Of a stretch of DNA of 10,800 bases, positions 1 through 6,907 are shown piece by piece; within the stretch, counting starts at the first letter, position 1, and every line of letters starts with the position of its first letter. Both the position numbers and the translations under genes were made by a program. Under the pieces are notes generated by a model. The model was not told where the DNA came from. It made no database searches and saw only the letters and a program-made list of their open reading frames with translations. This DNA comes from Gammaproteobacteria bacterium. GTDB taxonomy: Bacteria; Pseudomonadota; Gammaproteobacteria; Granulosicoccales; Granulosicoccaceae. The stretch covers positions 1 through 10,800 of the forward strand of contig JAHQVR010000029.1 in assembly GCA_019634245.1 (NCBI GenBank), written 5' to 3'.

Positions 1-14
1 ATGAAAAAGTACGC

Positions 15-1055
15 TTATGTAACGCCGTGAGTTTCCAGCGAATTATCATCAGTAATTTTATCAAGAATATCGTTTACGCCAACCGTCTGCCAACGCAGAT
101 TACGCAAAGACGCATACGCTGTTTCGATCACTTCAACCGACGCAAGCGCATCTTCGGACGTTATTAGCAGGTTTTCTTCGCCCTTAATTGCACCAGCAAA
201 GTTTTCAATCTGATTGACAAATGCCTGTACCTTATCGTACCCACTGCCAATCGCAGTCCAGTCATCTTCTGTATTTAATTTATACTTCGATTCCGCCCAC
301 CCAATCAACGCAGTGCCTTTGGACCCATAGATGCTGACAAAAAAAGGTTGCTCTTTCTTGAGGCTCCAAGACAAATCAATACTGCCCATAGCACCGCTTT
401 CAGCTCGGACAAATATACGAACCGTATCTTCCACGGGAATGTCCTGCACTCTAATCCCTTCGACAACCTGAAGATCAGCGAGCGGCCCCATCAAATTTCG
501 CATGATATCGACTGAATGAGTACCGTTATCAATAAGGACTCCGCCGCCGCTAATGGCTGGGTCTGAATTCCAGCGTTTGGACATATCTACCGGAGAGGTG
601 AATACATTTTCAACCAGAACGATTTCACCAAGCGTACCAGCATCGACGATCGATTTAATTTTACGCAAATCGTCTACATAACGAAACTTCGACGCCATAG
701 TGAAAATCACATTATTATTTTCAGCTTCTGCAATCATGCGTTTTGCATCAACGCTGGAAATCGCTAAAGGCTTTTCACACAAAACATGAATGCCAAGTTG
801 CATGAGTTCAGTGGTGATTTCCGGGTGGGTAGTAGGCGGCGTGCAAACCACAACAGCATCAAGCTGAGTCTGCTCACACATTTTTTGATGGTTATCAAAT
901 ACCTGGCATCCGAACGGTTCAGCCAGCGCTTTGGCTGCTGATAATTGAGTGTCTGTAACAGCCACCAATTCTGCCGAGCGACTGGCAGCGAAAGCCGTTG
1001 CATAAGATGCGGCGATGCCACCGGCGCCAATAATGCCAAAACGGAGAGAACTCAC
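15..1055 (-). CDS. Gfo/Idh/MocA-family NAD(P)-dependent oxidoreductase
   Basis: This 346-residue protein is predicted to be a cytosolic NAD(P)-dependent dehydrogenase acting on a sugar, sugar nucleotide or cyclitol. Visible motifs are an N-terminal Rossmann loop GAGGIA (residues 10-15), the family signature CEKP (93-96, with the usual catalytic-site Lys95), and GGGVLIDNGTHSVD (170-183), which supplies the Asp176/His180 pair of the second domain. Length is normal for the family. The start is a GTG at 1055, chosen because AAGGAG lies 5 bases upstream. It follows the aminotransferase gene on the same strand after 123 bases, so the two are probably co-transcribed. Such pairs occur in amino-sugar pathways (WbpB/WbpE type) and aminocyclitol pathways; the substrate cannot be read from the sequence. 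The family is certain, the pathway is inferred. Confidence 0.93.
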   Translation of the reverse strand: MSSLRFGIIGAGGIAASYATAFAASRSAELVAVTDTQLSAAKALAEPFGCQVFDNHQKMCEQTQLDAVVVCTPPTTHPEITTELMQLGIHVLCEKPLAISSVDAKRMIAEAENNNVIFTMASKFRYVDDLRKIKSIVDAGTLGEIVLVENVFTSPVDMSKRWNSDPAISGGGVLIDNGTHSVDIMRNLMGPLADLQVVEGIRVQDIPVEDTVRIFVRAESGAMGSIDLSWSLKKEQPFFVSIYGSKGTALIGWAESKYKLNTEDDWTAIGSGYDKVQAFVNQIENFAGAIKGEENLLITSEDALASVEVIETAYASLRNLRWQTVGVNDILDKITDDNSLETHGVT

Positions 1056-1178
1056 AATAACTCCTTGTTACGAACTGTAGTGGCAACCTAAAACCTAGGC
1101 TGCCTTGGGGTTGAGAGAATTAAAAATACAATAACAGAATTTAAAAATACAATAACTCGCTACTGCAGAACTCACCGA
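1056..1178. repeat. Intergenic spacer with two direct repeats
   Basis: The spacer between the aminotransferase and oxidoreductase genes contains the 16-base AT-rich word TTAAAAATACAATAAC twice, at 1120-1135 and 1141-1156, a 21-base period (two helical turns). Such spacing could suit a dimeric regulator, but two AT-rich copies may equally be a slippage duplication. No convincing promoter was identified here. The Shine-Dalgarno sequence AAGGAG for the downstream GTG start lies at the low-coordinate end. Confidence 0.5.
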
Positions 1179-1190
1179 CTAATCGGTGAG
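1171..1190. other. Perfect 8-bp hairpin across the aminotransferase stop codon
   Basis: CTCACCGA (1171-1178) and TCGGTGAG (1183-1190) are perfect inverted repeats around a 4-base loop that contains most of the aminotransferase stop codon. In the minus-strand transcript the hairpin would be followed by TTCTGCAG, not a run of U, so it is not a canonical Rho-independent terminator. It could protect the mRNA or attenuate expression between the two genes. The structure is clear, the function is inferred. Confidence 0.45.
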
Positions 1191-2399
1191 ATCTTCAATA
1201 CAGGCTTTGACGGACTCGGCAATAAAATCAATATGATCCTGTGTGTATTTTTCGTTAAACGGCAGTACCAAAATACCTTCAAGCGCTTCGTACGTTCCCG
1301 GAAACTTCTCTTTTGAGTAGTCTACTGCACTGGGTGAGGCCAATGTGAATGGCCAACGGCTACTACCAAACGTGTTTTGGTCCTGAAATACCTGGCATTC
1401 AAAGGCAGGCTTCTGAATGTATCTGGGAGCAGATGCGATGCCGTACTCACGCAATGCCGCTGCCAGCGCCACGCTACCTCCAGAAACCACAGTATCATCG
1501 ACTCGTAAACAGTATTTCCAGTAGGTGTGAACTGCTCTTGGGTTTGTTTTTGGTGTGCGCAGACCCCTAACACCCGTTAACTGTTTTGACAGCTCCTGTG
1601 CAAGGTCAATTCTTGTTTTGGCAACCCAGTCCAGCTTTTTTAGTTGTGCAACAGCAACGGCACCTTGTAGTTCCGTTAAGCGATAATTTAACGCCGCGAA
1701 GTAATGATCAGGGTTCTTGTCGCCATAACCCCATGCCTTGTTAACAAACAAAAACATGCGCCGCGCAATAGCATCGTCGTTGCACACTACCAGGCCACCC
1801 TCGCCTGTTGTTATATGTTTACCCTGTTGCAGACTAAAACAACCAACCGCCCCTAAGGTGCCAACGTATTTTCCATCATAAGTGGCCATAAAGGCCTGCG
1901 CGGAATCTTCAATAACCGGTATATTATTTTCTTTGGCCAAAGAAAGTATCTCATCCATTTCACACGGGTTGCCAAACAAATGTGTGACGATAATAGCCTT
2001 GGTTTTATCGGTAATGCACTTCTTAATATCTGCGGCGGTTACGTTGCATGTTTCAGGGTCGACATCGCAAAATACCGGTATGGCGCCTTGGTATAAAATG
2101 GGTGTTAACGCACCCATGTCGGTAATAGAGGTCGTGATTATTTCATCACCCGGCTCTGGATTGATTGCTGCAATCGCTAAGTGGACAGCTGCGCTGCCGT
2201 TGGCACAGGCAAACGCGTGTTTCGCGCCAACCAATTTTGCAAAATCTGTTTCGAACTGTTTAACGAAACTGCCCTTAGTGCTGTTGAGCGTGCCCGAGTT
2301 AATAACAGCTTGCAACGCGGCGATTTCATCTTCGCCGAGGGTTCGCCCTGAGGCGTCTTGATCGGAAGGCAGTGAAACAGCTTCGGCGGTGACTAACAT
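1179..2399 (-). CDS. DegT/DnrJ/EryC1/StrS-family PLP aminotransferase
   Basis: This 406-residue cytosolic aminotransferase is expected to convert a keto-sugar or keto-cyclitol to its amino derivative using glutamate or glutamine as donor. The fold type I signatures are present: ANGSAAVHLA (66-75, phosphate-binding region), IEDSAQAF (163-170, Asp165 contacting the PLP ring nitrogen) and SLQQGKHITTGEGG (189-202), where Lys194 is the Schiff-base lysine. The stretch NYRLTELQGAVAVAQL (238-253) is also typical of the family. The C-terminal half (HTYWKYCLRV; APRYIQKPAFECQVF) recalls the scyllo-inosose/AHBA-synthase-like branch from memory, so an aminocyclitol or unusual amino sugar is possible but unproven. 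The ATG at 2399 is preceded by GGATGAG about 9 bases upstream. It is probably the first gene of an operon with the oxidoreductase downstream. Confidence 0.94.
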   Translation of the reverse strand: MLVTAEAVSLPSDQDASGRTLGEDEIAALQAVINSGTLNSTKGSFVKQFETDFAKLVGAKHAFACANGSAAVHLAIAAINPEPGDEIITTSITDMGALTPILYQGAIPVFCDVDPETCNVTAADIKKCITDKTKAIIVTHLFGNPCEMDEILSLAKENNIPVIEDSAQAFMATYDGKYVGTLGAVGCFSLQQGKHITTGEGGLVVCNDDAIARRMFLFVNKAWGYGDKNPDHYFAALNYRLTELQGAVAVAQLKKLDWVAKTRIDLAQELSKQLTGVRGLRTPKTNPRAVHTYWKYCLRVDDTVVSGGSVALAAALREYGIASAPRYIQKPAFECQVFQDQNTFGSSRWPFTLASPSAVDYSKEKFPGTYEALEGILVLPFNEKYTQDHIDFIAESVKACIEDLTD

Positions 2400-2534
2400 T
2401 GGTAATACTCATCCATTAAGTGCTCATCCACCAACCAGTAAGTGGTTGATAAACAAGGGTTAAAATCGACAGTTAAATTACAAAGCCTTAAAGCCTTCTT
2501 GCGTCTGTAAATTTTCGCTATCTTGACCTTGTAA

Positions 2535-2562
2535 ATAATACAGGAAACAAGAATCACCACAA
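2535..2562 (-). promoter_or_regulatory. Possible sigma70-type promoter for the aminotransferase gene
   Basis: On the minus strand TTGTGG (2562-2557) and TATTAT (2540-2535) are separated by 16 bases, about 135 bases upstream of the aminotransferase start. The match is moderate and the region is AT-rich, so this is only a candidate. The rest of 2400-2683 shows a small inverted repeat (CAACCA/TGGTTG near 2435) and no recognisable gene. Confidence 0.25.
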
Positions 2563-2683
2563 GAGAATCTCGCCACAAAAGGACGACTTGGCGAAGAGAC
2601 ATCTGGCTACCTCTTTGTAAACAAAAGACACTTTTTAGTGTCAGGCTAATATAAGCCACTCACCAACATGCAGCCATCCCTTT

Positions 2684-2917
2684 AAGGGCACCAAGGTTCG
2701 TGCACGTGATGGCTTAATGTATGTGTTCGCTGATAAAGATGCTAAGTTTAAAAGTGACGATACGATGAAAGTGCTTGAAGTACCTGTGTGTGATGAACTG
2801 ATCGCACCCATTGTTTATACGATGCCATTGCAATTGTTGTCGCATCACGATGCGATTGTTAAAGGTACCGATGTTGATCAGCCACGTATCCTGGCTAAAT
2901 CAGTAACGGTAAAATAA
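2684..2917 (+). pseudogene. glmS: 3' fragment of glmS (glucosamine-6-phosphate synthase)
   Basis: The reading frame encodes [14 protein letters not shown], then [12 protein letters not shown], and ends [18 protein letters not shown] with TAA at 2915-2917. This is the extreme C-terminus of glutamine-fructose-6-phosphate aminotransferase; the family ending [18 protein letters not shown] is highly conserved. Only about 75 of the roughly 610 residues are present. The frame is closed by a stop at 2636, the glutaminase and most of the isomerase domain are absent, and the sequence before about 2684 no longer resembles GlmS. An ATG at 2717 gives a 66-codon ORF, but a functional product is not expected. 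The fragment is well preserved, including the region around the TnsD recognition site of Tn7-like transposons, so it may be a recent duplication or an island boundary. Confidence concerns identity, not function. Confidence 0.85.
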
Positions 2918-2966
2918 TCTCCCCGACAATCCTTGCCGCATACACTCGCATCCCGAATGAGTCATC

Positions 2967-2989
2967 TAGGAAATGCGAATATGTTCCTA
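2967..2989. terminator. Weak bidirectional hairpin between glmS remnant and haloperoxidase
   Basis: TAGGAA (2967-2972) and TTCCTA (2984-2989) form a perfect 6-bp stem with an 11-base loop. On the plus strand it is followed by TTTTG, which could end transcription from the glmS side. The right arm includes the haloperoxidase stop codon. The stem is short and AT-rich, so termination is only a possibility. Confidence 0.3.
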
Positions 2990-5041
2990 TTTTGTGCCGT
3001 TAAAGTACTGCAGCGCTTCGTTATAGGCTTTAACTCCAACCTTTTCACCTAGTGCCCGGCCTCGTAAATCACCATCCTGAATGTGTATGCCGCCGAAGAG
3101 TCTCGATATTCCAGCTTCGTCGGCAGCGGATCGCAGCGTTGGCCACTGGAGTATGATGTCAGAGGCCGGCCCCGGCTCAATAAAGAAGCTTCCGGCAGGG
3201 GCTATGTGTTCACCTAATAAATCAGGCAGGCCGTCGTTATTCACATCCTGTGCAGTTACGGTGACACCATCATAAAACTGATCCGATCCGGTGAAGTGCA
3301 TGAGTACTTCAGCCGCCGCCCGGCTGAAGGTACTGTGTCCCGAGACATATTCGGGAAACGGAGGGGTCACAAACGTTAAACTCTGATAGGGACTCCAGTT
3401 CTCACCGAGGATCGGTTGTGTGCCAACATTGGGGCCTCCCCAGGCGCTAATAATTTCTCCGGCAAACAGAAACCTGATCGCTGATGCAGGACGGATGAAG
3501 TCGTAGTAGCGTTTCGCTTCCCAGGTCGCGATACCTGCATCAAGCAAAGCACCATTGAGCGCAAAAAATAAACGTGTAGCCTGGTCCATATCCAAATTGT
3601 CTCGCAATATGAGTCCATGCGCGAGTTGATTCCAGTGCCCCGGCGGGGACTCGGTGCGCGGGCCATCCGCCCAAAATTCAGCAATGATTTTTTTCCGATC
3701 ATCGAGGCTGGCACTTTCTTCAAGCACCTGATTAACCTGGCGAAGGTAAGCTTCGTGGTTACTGGATTCATTACCAAGCGCATCGATGTACGGAGCATCC
3801 GAGTACAACTGTGGTGGAGGCGATGGTCTGAATTCGTTGCCTGATGCAAGCGCAAAAGGATCAACCGCTCCCCAGTGAGGGGTGAGAAATTCCTGATCAC
3901 CAAACGAGTTGATATTCAGTTCATCAACGATCGGATTATGCAACCCATCAACGGCCAAACCGGTTGGTACACGTAAGGGTTGCCAGCGGTTCGGATCAAA
4001 CCCGGCTTCATGCTCATTAAGCTGGTTGATTGCGCCAGGGCTGTTCTTCGGCACATAAGATTCGGGGAAATAATCAGACAGGATTTCCTCATAGTCGTTC
4101 TCAGAGTTCGATCCATCGTTGCGCCTCGCCGCGAACACTGCCCGTGATGCTACGTGCCCAATATAGGATGCAGAGCCTGTTGATCCCTTGCCTGTGTTGT
4201 ATCCCAGTGTTCTCAAGTGCTGTCGAAAGTGACCGGTATCAGCCTCGTAACGCGGAAAGAGTTTTATAAGTGTTTGGTATGCAGCATGGCTCAGTGCCTC
4301 CCGTTTATTTTCAGCGGTATGTACGGCCGAAGGCTGCCTGTATTGCGCAGACAAGGCATATGGGGTTGCGGTTGGGTGGTATACAGCCAGCGCGTCATAC
4401 ATAGCTGCACTGAGAATAAACATCTGGTGAGTAGTCACTGTCGGTCTCGCCAATCCCGAGCGTACGCCTGCAAGACCAAGTTCATTCCACTGTTCAGCAA
4501 CCGAAAGACCTTCCAGAAAACTTATCAATGAAGGCGGTGCAGATTGGTTAGGTGCGTTGAAACCGATCTTGTCGCTTGAACAAAGCCAGCGACTACCCAC
4601 GCGATCACAATCTCGGCGTGGCAGATTACAAGACGATGCATAGTTTGCCTTTGCCAATGAGAGAGTCCTGCCACTGGAGCGGCATTGGAGTATCTTCGAT
4701 GGTGGCCCTGCATGGCCAATGATCTGTGATGAACACCGCCAGGTGTTACCCAGTGGGTCGCAATCACGTGGCGCTTGCCCACACTGTTGTCTGAATTCAT
4801 GGCGGGCTAGCGTCAAACTTTCGGAGACGACCTCGCAGGTTTCAGTGGATGTGCGCAACAGATTACGCTGCAAAAACTCATGCTGAGTCTGGTCGGTGGC
4901 TGGGCTATTCGAGTCGCTGCAGGAGGCGAGGAATGTGGCAAGGGCGAAAAGCGCGACTCTCCGAAAACAAAACAGCCATGTGCGGTGCGACCGCGTCGAG
5001 AGTAAATTCGGATTTCCACCAGCAGTAGTACTACATTCCAT
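2987..5041 (-). CDS. Vanadium-dependent haloperoxidase-family lipoprotein (PAP2 superfamily)
   Basis: This 684-residue protein is predicted to be a membrane-anchored extracytoplasmic lipoprotein. A basic n-region (RSHR...RR) and hydrophobic stretch lead to the lipobox LASC with Cys41. Residues 69-154 contain two cysteine repeats with identical spacing (C69/C87/C94/C103 and C120/C138/C145/C154, a 51-residue shift), each with a DCD..G..W.CSS..IG pattern. The rest is a vanadium-haloperoxidase/PAP2 catalytic region. Lys510 and Arg517 (KRYYDFIRP), Ser567-Gly568-His569 (PEYVSGHSTFS), and Arg647 and His653 (RLFGGIHIQDGD) match the vanadate-binding set and its spacing. Family enzymes oxidise halides with peroxide, though some relatives are phosphatases; halide specificity cannot be read. 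The start ATG has GGGAG 10 bases upstream. It is transcribed alone. Confidence 0.9.
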   Translation of the reverse strand: MECSTTAGGNPNLLSTRSHRTWLFCFRRVALFALATFLASCSDSNSPATDQTQHEFLQRNLLRTSTETCEVVSESLTLARHEFRQQCGQAPRDCDPLGNTWRCSSQIIGHAGPPSKILQCRSSGRTLSLAKANYASSCNLPRRDCDRVGSRWLCSSDKIGFNAPNQSAPPSLISFLEGLSVAEQWNELGLAGVRSGLARPTVTTHQMFILSAAMYDALAVYHPTATPYALSAQYRQPSAVHTAENKREALSHAAYQTLIKLFPRYEADTGHFRQHLRTLGYNTGKGSTGSASYIGHVASRAVFAARRNDGSNSENDYEEILSDYFPESYVPKNSPGAINQLNEHEAGFDPNRWQPLRVPTGLAVDGLHNPIVDELNINSFGDQEFLTPHWGAVDPFALASGNEFRPSPPPQLYSDAPYIDALGNESSNHEAYLRQVNQVLEESASLDDRKKIIAEFWADGPRTESPPGHWNQLAHGLILRDNLDMDQATRLFFALNGALLDAGIATWEAKRYYDFIRPASAIRFLFAGEIISAWGGPNVGTQPILGENWSPYQSLTFVTPPFPEYVSGHSTFSRAAAEVLMHFTGSDQFYDGVTVTAQDVNNDGLPDLLGEHIAPAGSFFIEPGPASDIILQWPTLRSAADEAGISRLFGGIHIQDGDLRGRALGEKVGVKAYNEALQYFNGTK

Positions 5042-5203
5042 AAATACAGCGCTCCCAAAAACATTTTAGTTGGCATTTACAATGCCGATTGTTGTGCACG
5101 CTGATAAAATTACTATTCAGTCTGTTGCACAAGCTGGTTAGCGCCGAGAGTCAAGTCAGATGTATATTGCTGATCCAACGTAGGAACTGACCACACACCA
5201 CTT

Positions 5204-5232
5204 TTTATATCTGCAAATATTTATATCTGCAA
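5204..5232 (-). promoter_or_regulatory. Candidate sigma70 promoter for the haloperoxidase gene
   Basis: On the minus strand, -35-like TTGCAG (5232-5227) and -10-like TATAAA (5209-5204) are exactly 17 bases apart. A transcript would start near 5197 and have a leader of roughly 155 bases before the ATG at 5041. The two elements come from different copies of the 16-bp tandem repeat, so gain or loss of one copy would change the promoter. This is pattern matching in AT-rich DNA. Confidence 0.35.
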
Positions 5233-5235
5233 ATA
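5204..5235. repeat. Perfect 16-bp tandem repeat (two copies)
   Basis: The 16-base unit TTTATATCTGCAAATA occurs twice without a gap (5204-5219 and 5220-5235). Each copy supplies a TTGCAG and a TATAAA on the minus strand, so the duplication also creates a promoter-like arrangement upstream of the haloperoxidase gene. Confidence 0.9.
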
Positions 5236-5348
5236 TAACAAATTGTCAATCTAGTGAAATCACAAAAATGTGCATTTCGCACAAAATAGCCGCAACACCC
5301 ATCAGAACCCATCTGATCTAAACTTTTGATTATGCATGTCAGTAGGAA

Positions 5349-5597
5349 TTGCATTCCATGTGCATGAGAAAAAACAAGACGAAGAAACATTATAAAATGG
5401 ACAACGGCAGGGTTGTCTCTGATAACCAGAATCAACAGATGAAAGTTACACCTGATTCCGTTGTCGTTTACCGGATTGCTCGCAGTCGGAACACTACAAC
5501 AGGACTATGCATGGCCTACAAATTGGGCTCGGACCCCGGCTCGTGTCTGTTATCACCAAAATCAACTTTGAATTTAAGTGTGTCAATAGAGGGTTAG
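5349..5597 (+). CDS. Doubtful small ORF, 82 codons
   Basis: The frame opens at an ATG at 5349, with another ATG at 5397 that would give about 66 residues. I do not recognise the product. The C-terminal part has alternating polar and hydrophobic residues (PDSVVVYRIARS; STLNLSVSIEG) like a small beta-rich protein, with two cysteines (LCMAYKLGSDPGSCLL), which keeps it from being dismissed. There is no signal peptide, no good Shine-Dalgarno sequence, and a transposase relic lies just downstream. It may be chance, a gene remnant, or a small protein of the accessory region. Confidence 0.25.
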   Translation: MHSMCMRKNKTKKHYKMDNGRVVSDNQNQQMKVTPDSVVVYRIARSRNTTTGLCMAYKLGSDPGSCLLSPKSTLNLSVSIEG

Positions 5598-5647
5598 GAC
5601 GTATTAACGGCACTGAAAAGTGTTTAAACTTCGTTGAATTGAAGTAA

Positions 5648-5752
5648 ATGGAGATGATCTCCAGACGAGACTACGGGTTTAGAAATTTTGAGAACTACAG
5701 ACTAAGAGTCCTAGCCCATTTTGGGTGGGATGGTATTATCAATCGTGTCTAA
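5648..5752 (+). pseudogene. C-terminal relic of an ISL3-like IS transposase
   Basis: The frame from 5648 reads MEMISRRDYGFRNFENYRLRV and then LAHFGWDGIINRV before a TAA at 5750-5752. The RRxYGFRNFENYRLRVLAH pattern closely resembles the C-terminal end of ISL3-family (DDE_Tnp_ISL3) transposases. Only about 34 codons survive, against roughly 400 in an intact enzyme. Just upstream the frame is broken: TAA lies at 5645-5647, and bases 5638-5647 look like a shifted continuation of the typical N-S-K-V-E-M-I stretch. Inverted, GC-rich sequence follows (GGGATGG near 5728 and CCATCCCCC near 5761), which could include the IS terminal repeat, but the end is not defined. The family is assigned by recalled motif only. 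Confidence 0.6.
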
Positions 5753-5891
5753 TGAATGCCCATCCCCCGTTAATTGGGTAGCGGGCTGGTGGCACACCGA
5801 TTTTCGTAATGTGATTAATTTGATACAGGCTCAAGTTGATCAGACGATTGGAGATACAGGTGTGTTATTGCCTGAGTGGCTCACATTATAG
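5730..5891 (+). CDS. Short ORF or gene tail upstream of the TIR gene, 53 codons
   Basis: The frame is open from 5715 and ends with TAG at 5889-5891. From the ATG at 5730 it encodes 53 residues, including WVAGWWHTDFRNVINL and DQTIGDTGVLLPEWLTL. The composition is protein-like, with an amphipathic helix-like centre, but I do not recognise a family. The first codons overlap the transposase relic in another frame, so the true coding part may be only the tail of a gene cut by the IS. Alternatively it is a small gene translated just before the TIR gene, which starts 19 bases later. No clear ribosome-binding site was found at suitable distance. Confidence 0.35.
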   Translation: MVLSIVSNECPSPVNWVAGWWHTDFRNVINLIQAQVDQTIGDTGVLLPEWLTL

Positions 5892-5910
5892 AAATGTCCA
5901 GAACACAACG

Positions 5911-6903
5911 ATGATTTTTATAAGCTATCGGAAGAATGATGAGCCAGGCTACGTCGGGAGACTCGCAGACGGATTGCGCCAGCGCTTCGGTACGCAACAC
6001 GTTTTCCAAGATCTCGATGATATCGTCGCTGGTGAAAATTGGCAGCCGCAGATTGAATCTACACTGAAGCAAAGCCATATCGTCCTGGCGATCATCGGTA
6101 CTGGCTGGGAAAAAGAACTGCTCCGGAGAATAAATGCGGCCAACCTTGAGCCTGATATACATCAGCACGAACTAGTTATTGCCAGAAAGCTCAAGATACC
6201 GATCATACCTGTGCTATTACGGAACGCTGCCTTACCGGACAGAGATAAGCTTGGGGAACTAGATTGGTTACTGGATGGGCATGCATTTAGGCTCCATGAT
6301 GGTCAGAACCAATGGCAGCTTGATCTGGATAAACTAGCATCGCAAATCGAAACCGCAACCGGGTTACAACAATTAAGAGCCCCTGTTGTGCAGCGACATT
6401 GGTCTCTGATGCTATTCTCAGCAGTGGCTCTGCTTAGCCTGGCAATTGGCATCCTATTGAATAGACCTGATGAACAAGGCGATGTCACAGCTGACGATGG
6501 GCACGCTAGCAACTTGCCAATGCCGCTTGGGGAAGTGACTCATAACTGGGAAGCCACTGGTGGATTATCCGTTTTGCTGGATGCGACTACCGGGTCTGAT
6601 GCGGAGCATTACTTAAACAACCTAAAATTCCCGGCAGGCACCGGCAAACAACGCGAGCTCGTGAGTCAGTTTTGCCACGCTAATGCTAATTGCATAGAAT
6701 GTGTCGCATCGCCAACGGGTGTACAGTTAACCAACGCCGCATTGGTGACGGTGACATTGATCAACAACGACAAACTTGTTGAAGAAGAGATGAAAACTGC
6801 TGATCAAAAAAATGTTTGGTCCATCAGCGATGAACCCCATCTCTGGGAAAATATTGACAAGTTCACTGGTAGGCGCACGATCTATTCGTGTGCTGGAGAC
6901 TAA
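5911..6903 (+). CDS. TIR-domain protein with one membrane span and extracytoplasmic C-terminal domain
   Basis: From the ATG at 5911 the protein has 330 residues. It begins MIFISYRKNDEPG, the usual opening of bacterial TIR domains. The frame extends upstream to a TTG at 5836, but those 25 residues are not TIR-like. The TIR domain covers about 1-148. Glu87 (HQHELVIARKLKIPIIPVLL) is in the position of the catalytic glutamate of NAD-cleaving TIR enzymes. A single membrane span lies at about 165-184, followed by an acidic linker and a ~145-residue domain with Cys255, Cys261, Cys264 and Cys327, which I do not recognise. Charge balance (QRH before, acidic after) places the TIR inside and the C-terminus outside. 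The next gene, 4 bases downstream, encodes a secreted cysteine-rich protein, a likely partner. Expected role: envelope signal to intracellular NAD cleavage; defence use is inferred. Confidence 0.88.
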   Translation: MIFISYRKNDEPGYVGRLADGLRQRFGTQHVFQDLDDIVAGENWQPQIESTLKQSHIVLAIIGTGWEKELLRRINAANLEPDIHQHELVIARKLKIPIIPVLLRNAALPDRDKLGELDWLLDGHAFRLHDGQNQWQLDLDKLASQIETATGLQQLRAPVVQRHWSLMLFSAVALLSLAIGILLNRPDEQGDVTADDGHASNLPMPLGEVTHNWEATGGLSVLLDATTGSDAEHYLNNLKFPAGTGKQRELVSQFCHANANCIECVASPTGVQLTNAALVTVTLINNDKLVEEEMKTADQKNVWSISDEPHLWENIDKFTGRRTIYSCAGD

Positions 6904-6907
6904 CACT

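Larger units (their letters stand above)
5042..5348. other. Non-coding upstream region of the haloperoxidase gene
   Basis: No gene was recognised in this stretch. It carries the haloperoxidase ribosome-binding site at its left edge and a 16-bp tandem repeat with a promoter-like arrangement near 5204-5235. The rest is AT-rich sequence without obvious homology. The minus-strand ORF that can be read between 5205 and 5435 overlaps the repeat and has no protein-like features. Confidence 0.5.

Noticed and set aside
2393..2659. Minus-strand 88-codon ORF overlapping the aminotransferase start
   Set aside because: It ends 7 bases inside the aminotransferase gene, resembles nothing known, has an irregular composition and lies over its probable promoter region; the upstream region is better explained as regulatory.
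5101..5150. Possible IS end (CTGTTGCACAAGC-like sequence)
   Set aside because: No matching inverted repeat or target duplication could be found in the window.
5205..5435. Minus-strand 76-codon ORF
   Set aside because: It is cysteine- and aromatic-rich without domain pattern, contains the tandem repeat, and overlaps the other doubtful ORF; most likely chance.
5836..5910. TTG start 25 codons upstream of the chosen TIR start
   Set aside because: Residues before MIFISYR are not TIR-like, and the frame overlaps the preceding short ORF; TIR proteins commonly begin at this motif.
6812..6907. Longer version of the secreted-protein gene
   Set aside because: It would overlap the TIR gene by 92 bases and bury the signal peptide; ATG 6908 has a good ribosome-binding site.
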